DNA of 64,000 bases, from NCBI RefSeq assembly GCF_051014685.1, contig NW_027478397.1:992001-1056000 (forward strand), in the 5' to 3' direction. The stretch comes from Ptiloglossa arizonensis. Its lineage: Eukaryota > Arthropoda > Insecta > Hymenoptera > Colletidae. How positions within the stretch are numbered: position 1 is the first letter of the stretch; each line of letters opens with the position of its first letter. Below the pieces are notes generated by a model that saw only the letters and a program-made list of their open reading frames with translations, was not told the origin of the DNA and searched no databases. The translations under genes were made by a program, and so were the position numbers. This document shows, in pieces, positions 36,689-50,287 of the stretch.

Positions 36689-39600
36689 ACGGTGTGTATA
36701 CTTTTCCCCTAGGCCATTCCAGTTGTTGGTTTCGAGTATCAGACCAGCGAAAGTTTTCATGGTTTCTCATGCATTCCTTAACTTCAAACTTCCATATCTC
36801 GCGAACGGATTGACGAACTCGAGAATTTCCTATTGCATCTGACAGCAGAAACTCGCCCGATTACAATGGTATGTGTATTTTTCCCCTAGGCATTTGTAGT
36901 TATTGGATTCGAGTATCAGACTTGCGAAAATTTTGATGATTTCTCAACCATTCCTTAACTTAAAACTCCCATACCTCGCGAACGGATTGACGAACGCGAG
37001 AAATTCCTGTTGCATGTGAAAGTAGAAAGTCGCCCGATTTCAACGGTATGTGTATCTTTCCCCTAGGCCTTTGTAGTTATTGGTTTCGAGTATCAGACTT
37101 TCGAAAATTTTGATGGTTTCTCATGCATTCCTTAACTTCAAACTTCCATATCACGCGAACGGATTGACGAACTCGAGAATTTCCTATTGCATCTGAAAGC
37201 AGAAACTTGCCCGATTACAACGGTATGTGTATTTTTGCCTTAGGTCATAGTAGTTATTGGATTCGAGTATCATGCTTGCGAAAATTTTGATGATTTCTCA
37301 ACCATTCCTTAACTTCAAACTGCCATATCTCGCGAACGCATTGACGAACTCGAGAAATTCCTGTTGCATGTGAAAGTAGAATCTCGCCCGATTACCATGG
37401 TATGTGTATTTTTCCCTTAGGCATTTGTGGTTATTGGTTTCGAGTATCAGACTTGCGAAAATTTTGATGGTTTCTCAAGCATTCCTTAACTTCAAACTTC
37501 CATATCTCGCGAACGGATTGACGAACTCGAGAATTTCCTATTGCATCTGAAAGCAGAAACTCGCCCGATTACAACGGTATGTGTATTTTTCCCCTAGGCC
37601 ATTGCAGTTATTGGTTTCGAGTATCAGACTTGCGAAAATTTTGATGGTTTCTCAACCATTCCTTAACTTCCAACTCCCATATCTCGCGAACGGATTGACG
37701 AACTCGAGAATTTCCTATTGCATCTGAAAGCAGAAACTCGCCCGATTACAACGGTATGTGTATTTTTCCCCTAGGCCATAGTAGTTATTGATTTCAAGTA
37801 TCAGACTTGCGAAAATTGTGAAGGTTTCTCAACCATTCCTTAACTTCAAACTCCCATATCTCGCGAACGGATTGACGAACTCGAGAAATTCCTGTTGCAT
37901 CTGAAAGTAGAAACTCGCCCGATTACAAAGATATGTGTGTTTTCACCCTAGGCCTTTGTAGTTGTTGGTTTCGAGTATTAGACTTGCGAAAATTTTGATG
38001 ATTTCTCAACCATTCCTTAACTTCAAACTCCCATATCTCGCGAACGGATTGACGAGCTCGAGAAATTCCTGTTGCATCTGAAAGTAAAAACTCGCCCGAT
38101 TACAATGATATGTGTACTTTTCCCCTAGGACATTCCAGTTATTGGTTTCGTGTATCAGACTTGCGAAAATTTTGATGGTTTCTCAACCATTCCTTAACTT
38201 CAAATTCCCATATCCCGCGAACGGATTGACGAACTCGAGAAATTCCTGTTGCATGTGAAAGTAGAAAGTCGCCCGATTACAACGGTATGTGTATTTTTCC
38301 CCTAGGCCTTTGAAGTTATTGGTTTCGAGTATCAGACTTTCGAAAATTTTGGTGGTTTCTCAACCATTCCTTACATTCACACTTCCATATCTCGCGAACG
38401 GATTGACGAACTCGAGAATTTCCTATTGCATCTGACAGCAGAAACTCGCCCGATTACAATGGTATGTGTATTTTTCCCCTAGGCATTTGTAGTTATTGGA
38501 TTCGAGTATCAGACTTGCGAAAATTTTGATGATTTCTCAACCATTCCTTAACTTAAAACTCAAATATCTCGCGAACGGATTGACGAACTCGAGAAATTCC
38601 TGTTGCATGTGAAAGTAGAAAGTCGCCCGATTTCAACGGTACGTGTACTTTTCCCCTAGGTCATTCCAGTTATTGGTTTCGAGTATCAGACCAGCGAAAA
38701 TTTTGATGGTTTCTCAAGCATTCCTTAACTTCAAATTTCCATATCTCGCGAATGGATTGACGAACTCGAGAATTTCCTATTGCATCTGAATGCAGAAACT
38801 CGCCCGATTACAACGGTATGTGTATTTTTGCCCTAGGCCATAGTAGTTGCTGGTTTCGAGTATCAGACCAGCGAAAATTTTGATGGTTTCTCATGCATTC
38901 CTTAACTTCAAACTTCCATATCTCGCGAACGGATTGACGAACTCGAGAATTTCCTATTGCATCTGACAGCAGAAACTCGCCCGATTACAACGGTATGTGT
39001 ATTTTTGCCCTAGGCCATAGTAGTTATTGGATGCGAGTATCAGACTTGCGAAAATTTTGATGATTTCTCAACCATTCCTTAACTTCAAACTGCCATACCT
39101 CGCGAACACATTGACGAACTCCAGAAATTCCTGTTGCATGTGAAAGTAGAATCTCGCCCGATTACAACCGCATGTGTATTTTTCCCCTAGGCCATTGTAG
39201 TTATTGGTTTCGAGTATCAGACTTGCGAAAATTTTGATGGTTTCTCAACCATTCCTTAACCTCAAACTCCCATTTCTCGCGAACGGATTGACGAACTCGA
39301 GAAATTCCTGTTGCATCTGAAAGTAGAAACTCGACCGATTACAATGGTACGTGTACTTTTCCCCTAGGTCATTCCAGTTATTGGTTTCGAGTATCAGACC
39401 AGCGAAAATTTTGATGGTTTCTCAACCATTCCTTTACTTCAAACTCCCATATCTCGCAAACGGATTGACGAACTCGAGAAATTCCTATTGCATCTGAAAG
39501 CATAAACTCGCCCGATTACAACGGTGTGCGTACTTTTCCCCTAGGCCAGTCCAGTTGTTGGTTTCGAGTATCCGACCAGCGAAAACATTGATGATTTCTC
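36689..39600. repeat. Mixed satellite monomers, no adjacent tandem block noticed
   Basis: About 16.4 monomers. It re-uses variants seen at 27.5-34.7 kb (CAGACTTTCG near 37096 and 38335, GCCTTAGGTCATAG near 37238), so it is probably a more decayed relative of that zone. No gene or foreign insert is seen. Confidence 0.82.
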
Positions 39601-42000
39601 AAGCATGCCTTAACTTCAAACTTCCATATCTCGCGAACAGATTGACGAACTCGAGAAATTCCTGTTGCATCTGAAAGTAGAATCTCCCCCGATCAAATGG
39701 TATGTGTTTTTTACCCCTAGGTATTTGTAGTTATTGGTTTCGAGTATCAGACTTGCGAAAATTTTGATGGTTTCTCAACCATTCCTTAACTTCCAACTCC
39801 CATATCTCGCGAACGGATTGACGAACTCGAGAAATACCTGTTGCTCTGAAAGTAGAAACTCGCCCGATGACAAAGATATGTGTGTTTTCCCCCTAGGCGT
39901 TTGTAGTTGTTGGTTTCGAGTATCAGACTTGCGAAAATTTTGATGGTTTCTCAACCATTCCTTAACTTCAAACTCCCATATCTCGCGAACGGATTGACGA
40001 ACTCGAGAAATTCCTGTTGCATCTGAAAGTAGAAACTCGACCGATTACAATGGTACGTGTACTTTTCCCCTAGGTCATTCCAGTTATTGGTTTCGAGCAT
40101 CAGACCAGCGAAAATTTTGATGGTTCCTCAACCATTCCTTAACTTCAAACTCCCATATCCCGCGAACGGATTGACGAACTCGAGAAATTCCTGTTGCATG
40201 TGAAAGTAGAAAGTCGCCCGATTACAACGGTATGTGTATTTTTCTCCTAGGCCTATGTAGTTATTGGTTTCGAGTATCAGACTTGCGAAAATTTTGATGG
40301 TTTCTCAACCATTCCTTATATTCACACTTCCATATCTCGCAAACGGATTGACGAACTCGAGAATTTCCTATTGCATCTGAAAGCAGAAACTCGCCCGATT
40401 ACATCGGTGTGTGTACTTTTCCCCTAGGCCAGTCCAGTTGTTGGTTTCGAGTATCAGACCAGCGAAAATATTGATGGTTTCTCAAGCATTTCTTAACTTC
40501 TAACTCCCATATCCCGCGAACGGATTGACGAACTCGAGAAATTCCTGTTGCATGTGAAAGTAGAAAGTCGCCCGATTGCAACGGTATGTGTATTTTTCTC
40601 CTAGGCCTTTGTAGTAATTGGTTTCGAGTATCAGACTTGCGAAAATTTTGTTGGTTTCTCCACCATTCCTTATATTCACACTTCCATATCTCGCGAACGG
40701 ATTGACGTACTCGAGAAATTCCTGTTGCATCTGAAAGAAGAATCTCCCCCGATCAAATGGTATGTGTATTTTTCCCCTAGGCATTGTAGTTATTGGTTTC
40801 GAGTATCAGACTTGCGAAAATTTTGATGGTTTCTCAACCATTCCTTAACATCCAACTCCCATATCTCGCGAACGGATTGAAGAACTCGAAAAATACCTGT
40901 TGCATCTGAAAGTAGAAACTCGCCCGATGACAAAGATATGTGTGTTTTCCCCCTAGGCGTTTGTAGTTGTTGGTTTCGAGTATCAGACTTGCGAAAATTT
41001 TGATTGTTTCTCAACCATTCCTTAACTTCAAATTCCCATATCCCGCGAACGGATTGACGAACTCGAGAAATTCCTTTTGCATGTGAAAGTAGAATGTCGC
41101 CCGATTACAACGGTATGTGTATTTTTCCCCTAGGCCTTTGAAGTTATTGGTTTCGAGTATCAGACTTGCGAAAATTTTGATGGTTTCTCAACCATTCCTT
41201 ATTTTCACACTTCCATGTCTCGCGAACGGATTGACGAACTCGAGAATTTCCTGTTGCATCTGAAAGCAGAAACTCGCCCGATTACAACGGTGTGTGTACT
41301 TTTCCCCTAGGCCATTTTAGTTATTGGTTTCGAGTATCAGACTTGCGAAAATTTTGATGGTTTCTCAACCAATCCTTATATTCACACTTCCATATCTCGC
41401 AAACGGATTGACGAACTCGAGAATTTCCTATTGCATCTGAAAGCAGAAACTCGCCCGATTACAACGGTGTGTGTACTTTTCCCCTAGGCCAGTCCAGTTG
41501 TTGGTTTCGAGTATCAGACCAGCGAAAATATTGATGGTTTCTCAAGCATGCCTTAACTTCAAACTACCATATCTCGCGAACGGATTGACGAACTCGAGAA
41601 ATTCCTGTTGCATCTGAAAGTAGAATCTCCCCCGATCAAATGGTATGTGTATTTTTCCCTTAGGAATTTGTAGTTATTGGTTTCGAGTATCAGACTTGCG
41701 AAAATTTTGATGGTTTCTCAACCATTCCTTAACTTCCAACTCCCATATCTCGCGAACGGATTGAAGAACTCGAAAAATACCTGTTGCATCTGAAAGTAGA
41801 AACTCGCCCGATGACAAAGATATGTGTGTTTTCCCCCTAGGCGTTTGTAGTTGTTGGTTTCGAGTATTAGACTTGCGAAAATTTTGATGATTTCTCAACC
41901 ATTCTTTAACTTCAAACTCCCATATCTCGCGAACGGATTGACGAACTCGAGAAATTCCTGTTGCATCTGAAAGTAAAAACTCGCCCGATTACAATGATAT
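39601..42000. repeat. Indel-bearing monomer cluster with a 5-6-unit repeat
   Basis: One-base deletions are concentrated here. CCCCCGATCAAATGG (for CGCCCGATTACAATGG) occurs near 39686, 40746 and 41629; TTGCTCTGAAAG (for TTGCATCTGAAAG) near 39841; and GGCATTGTAG (for GGCATTTGTAG) near 40781. The deletion-bearing monomers recur at about 1060 and 883 bp, slightly short of 6 and 5 units. GATTGAAGAACTCGAAAAAT also recurs (near 40876 and 41760), so the group was copied as a block after the deletions arose. Confidence 0.8.
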
Positions 42001-43381
42001 GTGTACTTTTCCCCTAGGACATTCCAGTTATTGGTTTCGTGTATCAGACTTGCGAAAATTTTAATGGTTTCTCATGCATTCCTTAACTTCACACTACCGT
42101 ATCTCGCGAACGGATTGACGAACTCGAGAATTTCCTATTGCATCTGAAAGCAGAAACTCGCCCGATTACAACGGTATGTGTATTTTTCCCCTAGGCCTTT
42201 GAAGTTATTGGTTTCGAGTATCAGACTTGCGAAAATTTTGATGGTTTCTCAACCATTCCTTATTTTCACACTTCCATATCTCGCGAACGGATTGACGAAC
42301 TCGAGAATTTCCTGTTGCATCTGAAAGCAGAAAGTCGCCCGATTACAACGGTGTGTGTACTTTTCCCCTAGGCCATTCCAGTTGTTGGTTTCGAGTATCA
42401 GACCATCGAAAACTTTGATGGTTTCTCATGCATTCCTTAACTTCACACTTCCATATCTCGCGAACGGATTGACGAACTCGAGAATTTCCTATTGCATCTG
42501 AAAGCAGAAACTCGCCCGATTACAACGGTATGTGTATTTTTCCCCTAAGCCATTGTAGTTATTGGTTTCGATTATCAGACTTGCGAAAATTTTGATGGTT
42601 TCTCATCCATTCCTTAACTTCCAACTCCCATATCTCGCGAACGGATTGACGAACTCGAGAATTTCCTATTGCATCTGAAAGCAGAAACTCGCCCGATTAC
42701 AACGGTATGTGTATTTTTCCCCTAGGCCATTGTAGTTATTGGTTTCGAGTATAAGACTTGCGAAAATTTTGATGGTTTCTCAACCATTCCTTAACCTCAA
42801 ACTCCCATTTCTCGCGAACGGATTGACGAACTCGAGAAATTCCTTTTGCATGTGAAAGTAGAAAGTCGCCCGATAACAACGGTATGTGTATTTTTCCCCT
42901 AGGCCTTTGAAGTTATTGGTTTCGAGTATCAGACTTGCGAAAATTTTGATGGTTTCTCAACCATTCCTTATCTTCACACTTCCATATCTCGCGAACGGAT
43001 TGACGAACTCGAGAATTTCCTGTTGCATGTGAAAGTAGAAAGTCGCCCGATTACAACGGTATGTGTATTTTTCCCCTAGGCCTTTGAAGTTATTGGTTTC
43101 GAGTATCAGACTTGCGAAAATTTTGATGGTTTCTCATCCATTCCTTAACTTCCAACTCCCATATCTCGCGAACGGATTGACGAACTCGAGAATTTCCTAT
43201 TGCATCTGAAAGCAGAAACTCGCCCGATTACAACGGTATGTGTATTTTTCCCCTAGGCAATAGTAGTAATTGATTTCAAGTATCAGACTTGCGAAAATTG
43301 TGATGGTTTCTCAACCATTCCTTAACTTCAGACTCCCATATCTCGCGAACGGATTGACGAACTCGAGAAATTCCTGTTGCA

Positions 43382-45176
43382 TGTGAAAGTAGAAAGTCGC
43401 CCGATTACAACGGTATGTGTATTTTTTCCCTAGGCCTTTGAAGTTATTGGTTTCGAGTATCAGACTTGTGAAAATTTTGATGGTTTCTCAACCATTCCTT
43501 ATTTTCACACTTCCATATCTCGCGAATGGATTGACGAACTCGAGAATTTCCTATTGCATCTGAAAGCAGAAACTCGCACGATTACAACGGTGTGTGTACT
43601 TTTCCCCTAAGCCATTCCAGTTGTTGGTTTCGAGTATCAGACCAGCGAAAATTTTGATGGTTTCTCAAGCATTCCTTAAATTCAAACTTCCATATCTCGC
43701 GAACGGATTGACGAACTCGCGAATTTCCTATTGCATCTGAATGCAGAAACTCGCCCGATTACAACGGTATGTGTATTTTTGCCCTAGGCCATAGTAGTTG
43801 TTGGTTTCGAGTATCAGACCAGCGAAAATTTTGATGGTTTCTCATGCATTCCTTAACTTCAAACTTCCATATCTCGCGAACGGATTGACGAACTCGAGAA
43901 TTTCCTATTGCATCTGACAGCAGAAACTCGCCCGATTACAATGGTATGTGTATTTTTCCCCTAGGCATTTGTAGTTATTGGTTTCGAGTATCAGACTTGC
44001 GAAAATTTTGATGGTTTCTCAACCATTCCTTAACTTCAAACTCCCATATCTCGCGAACGGATTGACGAACTCGAGAAATTCCTGTTGCATCTGAAAGTAG
44101 AAACTCGCCCGATTACAACGGTATGTGAATTTTTCCCCTAGGCCATTGTAGTTATCGGATTCGAGTATCAGACTTGCGAAAATTTTGATGATTTCTCAAC
44201 CATTCCTTAAATTAAAACTCCCATATCTCGCGAACGGATTGACGAACTCGAGAGATTCCTGTTGCCTGTGAAAGTAGAAAGTCGCCCGATTACAACGGTA
44301 TGTGTATTTTTCCCCTAGGCCTTTGAAGTTATTGGTTTCGAGTATCAGACTTGTGAAAATTTTGATGGTTTCTCAACCATTCCTTATTTTCACACTTCCA
44401 TATCTCGCGAATGGATTGACGAACTCGAGAATTTCCTATTGCATCTGAAAGCAGAAACTCGCACGATTACAACGGTGTGTGTACTTTTCCCCTAAGCCAT
44501 TCCAGTTGTTGGTTTCGAGTATCAGACCAGCGAAAATTTTGATGGTTTCTCAAGCATTCCTTAACTTCAAACTTCCATATCTCGCGAACGGATTGACGAA
44601 CTCGCGAATTTCCTATTGCATCTGATTGCAGAAACTCGCCCGATTACAACGGTATGTGTATTTTTGCCCTAGGCCATAGTAGTTGTTGGTTTCGAGTATC
44701 AGACCAGCGAAAATTTTGATGGTTTCTCATGCATTCCTTAACTTCAAACTTCCATATCTCGCGAACGGATTGACGAACTCGAGAATTTCCTATTGCATCT
44801 GACAGCAGAAACTCGCCCGATTACAATGGTATGTGTATTTTTCCCCTAGGCATTTGTAGTTATTGGTTTCGAGTATCAGACTTGCGAAAATTTTGATGGT
44901 TTCTCAACCATTCCTTAACTTCAAACTCCCATATCTCGCGAACGGATTGACGAACTCGAGAAATTCCTGTTGCATCTGAAAGTAGAAACTCGCCCGATTA
45001 CAACGGTATGTGAATTTTTCCCCTAGGCCATTGTAGTTATCGGATTCGAGTATCAGACTTGCGAAAATTTTGATGATTTCTCAACCATTCCTTAAATTAA
45101 AACTCCCATATCTCGCGAACGGATTGACGAACTCGAGAGATTCCTGTTGCCTGTGAAAGTAGAAAGTCGCCCGATT
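43382..45176. repeat. Five-monomer (885-bp) tandem block, two copies
   Basis: Copy 1 is 43382-44266 and copy 2 is 44267-45176. Markers are GACTTGTGAAAA (43463, 44348), CTCGCGAATGGATTG, CTCGCACGATTAC, CCCCTAAGCC, GAACTCGCGAATTTCC and AATTAAAACTCCC. Differences seen include GAATGCAG against GATTGCAG and TTTTTTCCC against TTTTTCCCC. Confidence 0.87.
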
Positions 45177-45981
45177 TCAACGGTATGTGTATCTTTCCCC
45201 TAGGCCTTCGTAGTTATTGGTTTCGAATATCAGACTTGCGAAAATTTTGATGGTTTCTCATGCATTCCTTAACTTCAAACTTCCATATCACGCGAACGGA
45301 TTGACGAACTCGAGAATTTCCTATTGCATCTGAAAGCAGAAACACGCACGATTACAACGGTATGTGTATTTTTGCCTTAGGCCATAGTAGTTATTGGATT
45401 CGAGTATCAGACTTGCGAAAATTTTGATGATTTCTCAACAATTCCTTAACTTCAAACTGCCATATCTCGCGAACGCATTGACGAACTCGAGAAATTCCTG
45501 TTGCATGTGAAAGTAGAATCTCGCCCGATTACAATGGTATGTGTATTTTTCCCCTAGGCCTTTGAACTTATTGGTTTCGAGTATCAGACTTGCGAAAATT
45601 TTGATGGTTTCTCAACCATTCCTTAACTTCAAACTCCCATATCTCGCGAACGGATTGACGAAGTCGAGAAATTCCTGTTGCATCTGAAAGTAGAAAGTCG
45701 CCCGATTACAACGGTATGTGTATTTCTCCCCTAGGCCTTTGAAGTTATTGTTTTCGAGTATCAGACTTGCGAAAATTTTGATGGTTTCTCAACCATTCCT
45801 TAACTTCAAACTCCCATATCTCGCGAACGGATTGACGAACTCGAGAAATTCCTGTTGCATCTGAAAGTAGAAACTCGCCCGATTAGAATGGTATGTGTAT
45901 TTTTCCCCTAGGCATTTGTAGTTATTGGTTTCGAGTATCAGACTTGCGAAAATTTTAATGGTTTCTCAACCATTCCTTAAC
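44267..45981. repeat. 1.7-kb segment repeated at 49754-51468 and 52409-54123
   Basis: The marker series ACTTGTGAAAA, CTGATTGCAG or CTGAATGCAG, AATTAAAACTC, TTTCGAATATCAG, GACGAAGTCGAG, GATTAGAATGG and AATTTTAATGG is repeated at a shift of 5487 bp (31 units), and once more a further 15 units on. This makes 44.3-46.0 kb a likely relative of the source of the younger blocks downstream. Confidence 0.82.
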
Positions 45982-47799
45982 TTCAAACTCCCATATCTCG
46001 CGAACGGATTGACGAAGTCGAGAAATTCCTGTTGCATCTGAAAGTATAAAGTCGCCCGATTACAACGGTATGTGTATTTCTCCCCTAGGCCTTTGAAGTT
46101 ATTGGTTTCGAGTATCAGACTTGCGAAAATTTTGATGGTTTCTCAACCATTCCTTATCTTCACACTTCCATATCTCGCGAACGGATTGACGAACTCGAGA
46201 ATTTCCTATTGCATCTGAAAGCAGAAACTCGCCCGATTACAATGGTATGTGTATTTTTCCCCTAGGCATTTGTAGTTATTGGTTTCGAGTATCAGACTTG
46301 CGAAAATTTTAATGGTTTCTCAACCATTCCTTAACTTCAAACTCCCATATCTCGCGAACGGATTGACGAACTCGAGAAATTCCTGTTGCATCTGAAAGTA
46401 GAAACTATCCCGATTACAAAGGTATGTGTATTTTTCCCCTAGGCCATTGTAGTTATCGGATTCGAGTATCAGACTTGCGAAAATTTTGATGGTTTCTCAA
46501 CCATTCCTTAACCTCAAACACCCATATCTCGCGAACGGATTGACGAACTCGAGAAATTCCTGTTGCATGTGAAAGTAGAATCTCGCCCGATTACAACGGT
46601 GTGTGTACTTTTCCCCTAGGCCATTCCAGTTGTTGGTTTCGAGTATCAGACCAGCGAAAATTTTGATGGTTTCTCAACCATTCCTTAACTTCAAACTCCC
46701 ATATCTCGCGAACGGATTGACGAACTCGAGAAATTCCTGTTGCATCTGAAAGTAGAAACTATCCCGATTACAAAGGTATGTGTATTTTTCCCCTAGGCCA
46801 TTGTAGTTATCGGATTCGAGTATCAGACTTGCGAAAATTTTGATGGTTTCTCAACCATTCCTTAACTTCAAACTCCCATATCTCGCGAACGGATTGACGA
46901 ACTCGAGAAATTCCTGTTGCATCTGAAAGTAGAAACTCGCCCGATTACAACGGTATGTGAATTTTTCCCCTAGGCCATTGTAGTTATCGGATTCGAGTAT
47001 CAGACTTGCGAAAATTTTGATGATTTCTCAACCATTCCTTAAATTAAAACTCCCATATCTCGCGAACGGATTGACGAACTCGAGAATTTCCTGTTGCATC
47101 TGAAAGCAGAAACTCACCCGATTACAACGGTATGTGTATTTTTGCCTTAGGCCATAGTAGTTATTGGATTCGAGTATCAGACTTGCGAAAATTTTGATGA
47201 TTTCTCAACCATTCCTTAACTTCAAACTGCCATATCTCGCGAACGCATTGACGAACTCGAGAAATTCCTGTTGCATGTGAAAGTAGAACCTCGTCCGATT
47301 ACAACGGTGTGTGTACTTTTCCCCTAGGCCATTCCAGTTGTTGGTTTCGAGTATCAGATCAGCGAATATTTTGATGGTTTCTCAAACATTCCTTAACTTC
47401 AAACTTCCATATCTCGCGAACGGATTGACGAACTCGAGAATTTCCTATTGCATCTGACAGCAGAAACTCGCCCGATTACAACGGTATGTGTATTTTTGCC
47501 GTAGGCCATAGTAGTTATTGGATGCGAGTATCAGACTTGCGAAAATTTTGATGACTTCTCAACCAATCCTTAACTTCAAACTGCCATACCTCGCGAACGC
47601 ATTGACGAACTCCAGAAATTCCTGTTGCATGTGAAAATAGAATCTCGCCCGATTACAATGGTATGTGTATTTTTCCCCTAGGCATTTGTAGTTGTTGGTT
47701 TCGAGTATCAGACTTGCGAAAATTTTGATGGTTTCTCAACCATTCCTTAACTTCAAACTCCCATATCTCGCGAACGGATTGACGAACTCGAGAAATTCC
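45982..47799. repeat. Mixed satellite monomers
   Basis: About 10 monomers. GAAACTATCCCGATTACAAAGG occurs twice (near 46403 and 46757, two units apart), with related flanks, suggesting a small two-unit duplication. GATCAGCGAATATTTTG near 47357 recurs near 54616 and 56566. Confidence 0.8.
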
Positions 47800-50287
47800 T
47801 GTTGCATCTGAAAGTAGAAACTCGCCCGATTACAACGGCATGTGTATTTTTCCCCTAGGCCATTGTAGTTATTGGTTTCGAGTATCAGACTTGCGAAAAT
47901 TTTGATGGTTTCTCAACCATTCCTTAACCTCAAACTCCCATTTCTCGCGAACGGATTGACGAACTCGAGAAATTCCTTTTGCATGTGAAAGTAGAAAGTC
48001 GCCCGATAACAACGGTATGTGTATTTTTCCCCTAGGCCTTTGAAGTTATTGGTTTCGAGTATCAGACTTGCGAAAATTTTGATGGTTTCTCAACCATTCC
48101 TTATCTTCACACTTCCATATCTCGCGAACGGATTGACGAACTCGAGAAATTCCTTTTGCATGTGAAAGTAGAAAGTCGCCCGATAACAACGGTATGTGTA
48201 TTTTTCCCCTAGGCCTTTGAAGTTATTGGTTTCGAGTATCAGACTTGCGAAAATTTTGATGGTTTCTCATCCATTCCTTAACTTCCAACTCCCATATCTC
48301 GCGAACGGATTGACGAACTCGAGAATTTCCTATTGCATCTGAAAGCAGAAACTCGCCCGATTACAACGGTATGTGTATTTTTCCCCTAGGCAATAGTAGT
48401 TATTGATTTCAAGTATCAGACTTGCGAAAATTGTGATGGTTTCTCAACCATTCCTTAACTTCAGACTCCCATATCTCGCGAACGGATTGACGAACTCGAG
48501 AAATTCCTGTTGCATGTGAAAGTAGAAAGTCGCCCGATTACAACGGTATGTGTATTTTTTCCCTAGGCCTTTGAAGTTATTGGTTTCGAGTATCAGACTT
48601 GTGAAAATTTTGATGGTTTCTCAACCATTCCTTATTTTCACACTTCCATATCTCGCGAATGGATTGACGAACTCGAGAATTTCCTATTGCATCTGAAAGC
48701 AGAAACTCGCACGATTACAACGGTGTGTGTACTTTTCCCCTAAGCCATTCCAGTTGTTGGTTTCGAGTATCAGACCAGCGAAAATTTTGATGGTTTCTCA
48801 AGCATTCCTTAACTTCAAACTTCCATATCTCGCGAACGGATTGACGAACTCGCGAATTTCCTATTGCATCTGAATGCAGAAACTCGCCCGATTACAACGG
48901 TATGTGTATTTTTGCCCTAGGCCATAGTAGTTGTTGGTTTCGAGTATCAGACCAGCGAAAATTTTGATGGTTTCTCATGCATTCCTTAACTTCAAACTTC
49001 CATTTCTCGCGAACGGATTGACGAACTCGAGAATTTCCTATTGCATCTGAAAGTAGAAACTCGCCCGATTACAACGGCATGTGTATTTTTCCCCTAGGCC
49101 ATTGTAGTTATTGGTTTCGAGTATCAGACTTGCGAAAATTTTGATGGTTTCTCAACCATTCCTTAACCTCAAACTCCCATTTCTCGCGAACGGATTGACG
49201 AACTCGAGAAATTCCTTTTGCATGTGAAAGTAGAAAGTCGCCCGATAACAACGGTATGTGTATTTTTCCCCTAGGCCTTTGAAGTTATTGGTTTCGAGTA
49301 TCAGACTTGCGAAAATTTTGATGGTTTCTCAACCATTCCTTATCTTCACACTTCCATATCTCGCGAACGGATTGACGAACTCGAGAAATTCCTTTTGCAT
49401 GTGAAAGTAGAAAGTCGCCCGATAACAACGGTATGTGTATTTTTCCCCTAGGCCTTTGAAGTTATTGGTTTCGAGTATCAGACTTGCGAAAATTTTGATG
49501 GTTTCTCATCCATTCCTTAACTTCCAACTCCCATATCTCGCGAACGGATTGACGAACTCGAGAATTTCCTATTGCATCTGAAAGCAGAAACTCGCCCGAT
49601 TACAACGGTATGTGTATTTTTCCCCTAGGCAATAGTAGTTATTGATTTCAAGTATCAGACTTGCGAAAATTGTGATGGTTTCTCAACCATTCCTTAACTT
49701 CAGACTCCCATATCTCGCGAACGGATTGACGAACTCGAGAAATTCCTGTTGCATGTGAAAGTAGAAAGTCGCCCGATTACAACGGTATGTGTATTTTTTC
49801 CCTAGGCCTTTGAAGGTATTGGTTTCGAGTATCAGACTTGTGAAAATTTTGATGGTTTCTCAACCATTCCTTATTTTCACACTTCCATATCTCGCGAATG
49901 GATTGACGAACTCGAGAATTTCCTATTGCATCTGAAAGCAGAAACTCGCACGATTACAACGGTGTGTGTACTTTTCCCCTAAGCCATTCCAGTTGTTGGT
50001 TTCGAGTATCAGACCAGCGAAAATTTTGATGGTTTCTCAAGCATTCCTTAACTTCAAACTTCCATATCTCGCGAACGGATTGACGAACTCGCGAATTTCC
50101 TATTGCATCTGAATGCAGAAACTCGCCCGATTACAACGGTATGTGTATTTTTGCCCTAGGCCATAGTAGTTGTTGGTTTCGAGTATCAGACCAGCGAAAA
50201 TTTTGATGGTTTCTCATGCATTCCTTAACTTCAAACTTCCATTTCTCGCGAACGGATTGACGAACTCGAGAATTTCCTATTGCATCT
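47800..50287. repeat. Seven-monomer (1239-bp) tandem block, two copies
   Basis: Copy 1 is 47800-49038 and copy 2 is 49039-50287. ACTTGTGAAAA lies 1239 bp apart (48597 and 49836), and CCCGATAACAACGG occurs twice in each copy. Very few differences were seen: GAAGGTATTGG near 49814 is private to copy 2, and CCATTTCTCG near 50240 matches copy 1. The match ends where CTGAAAGTAG becomes CTGACAGCAG. Confidence 0.88.
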
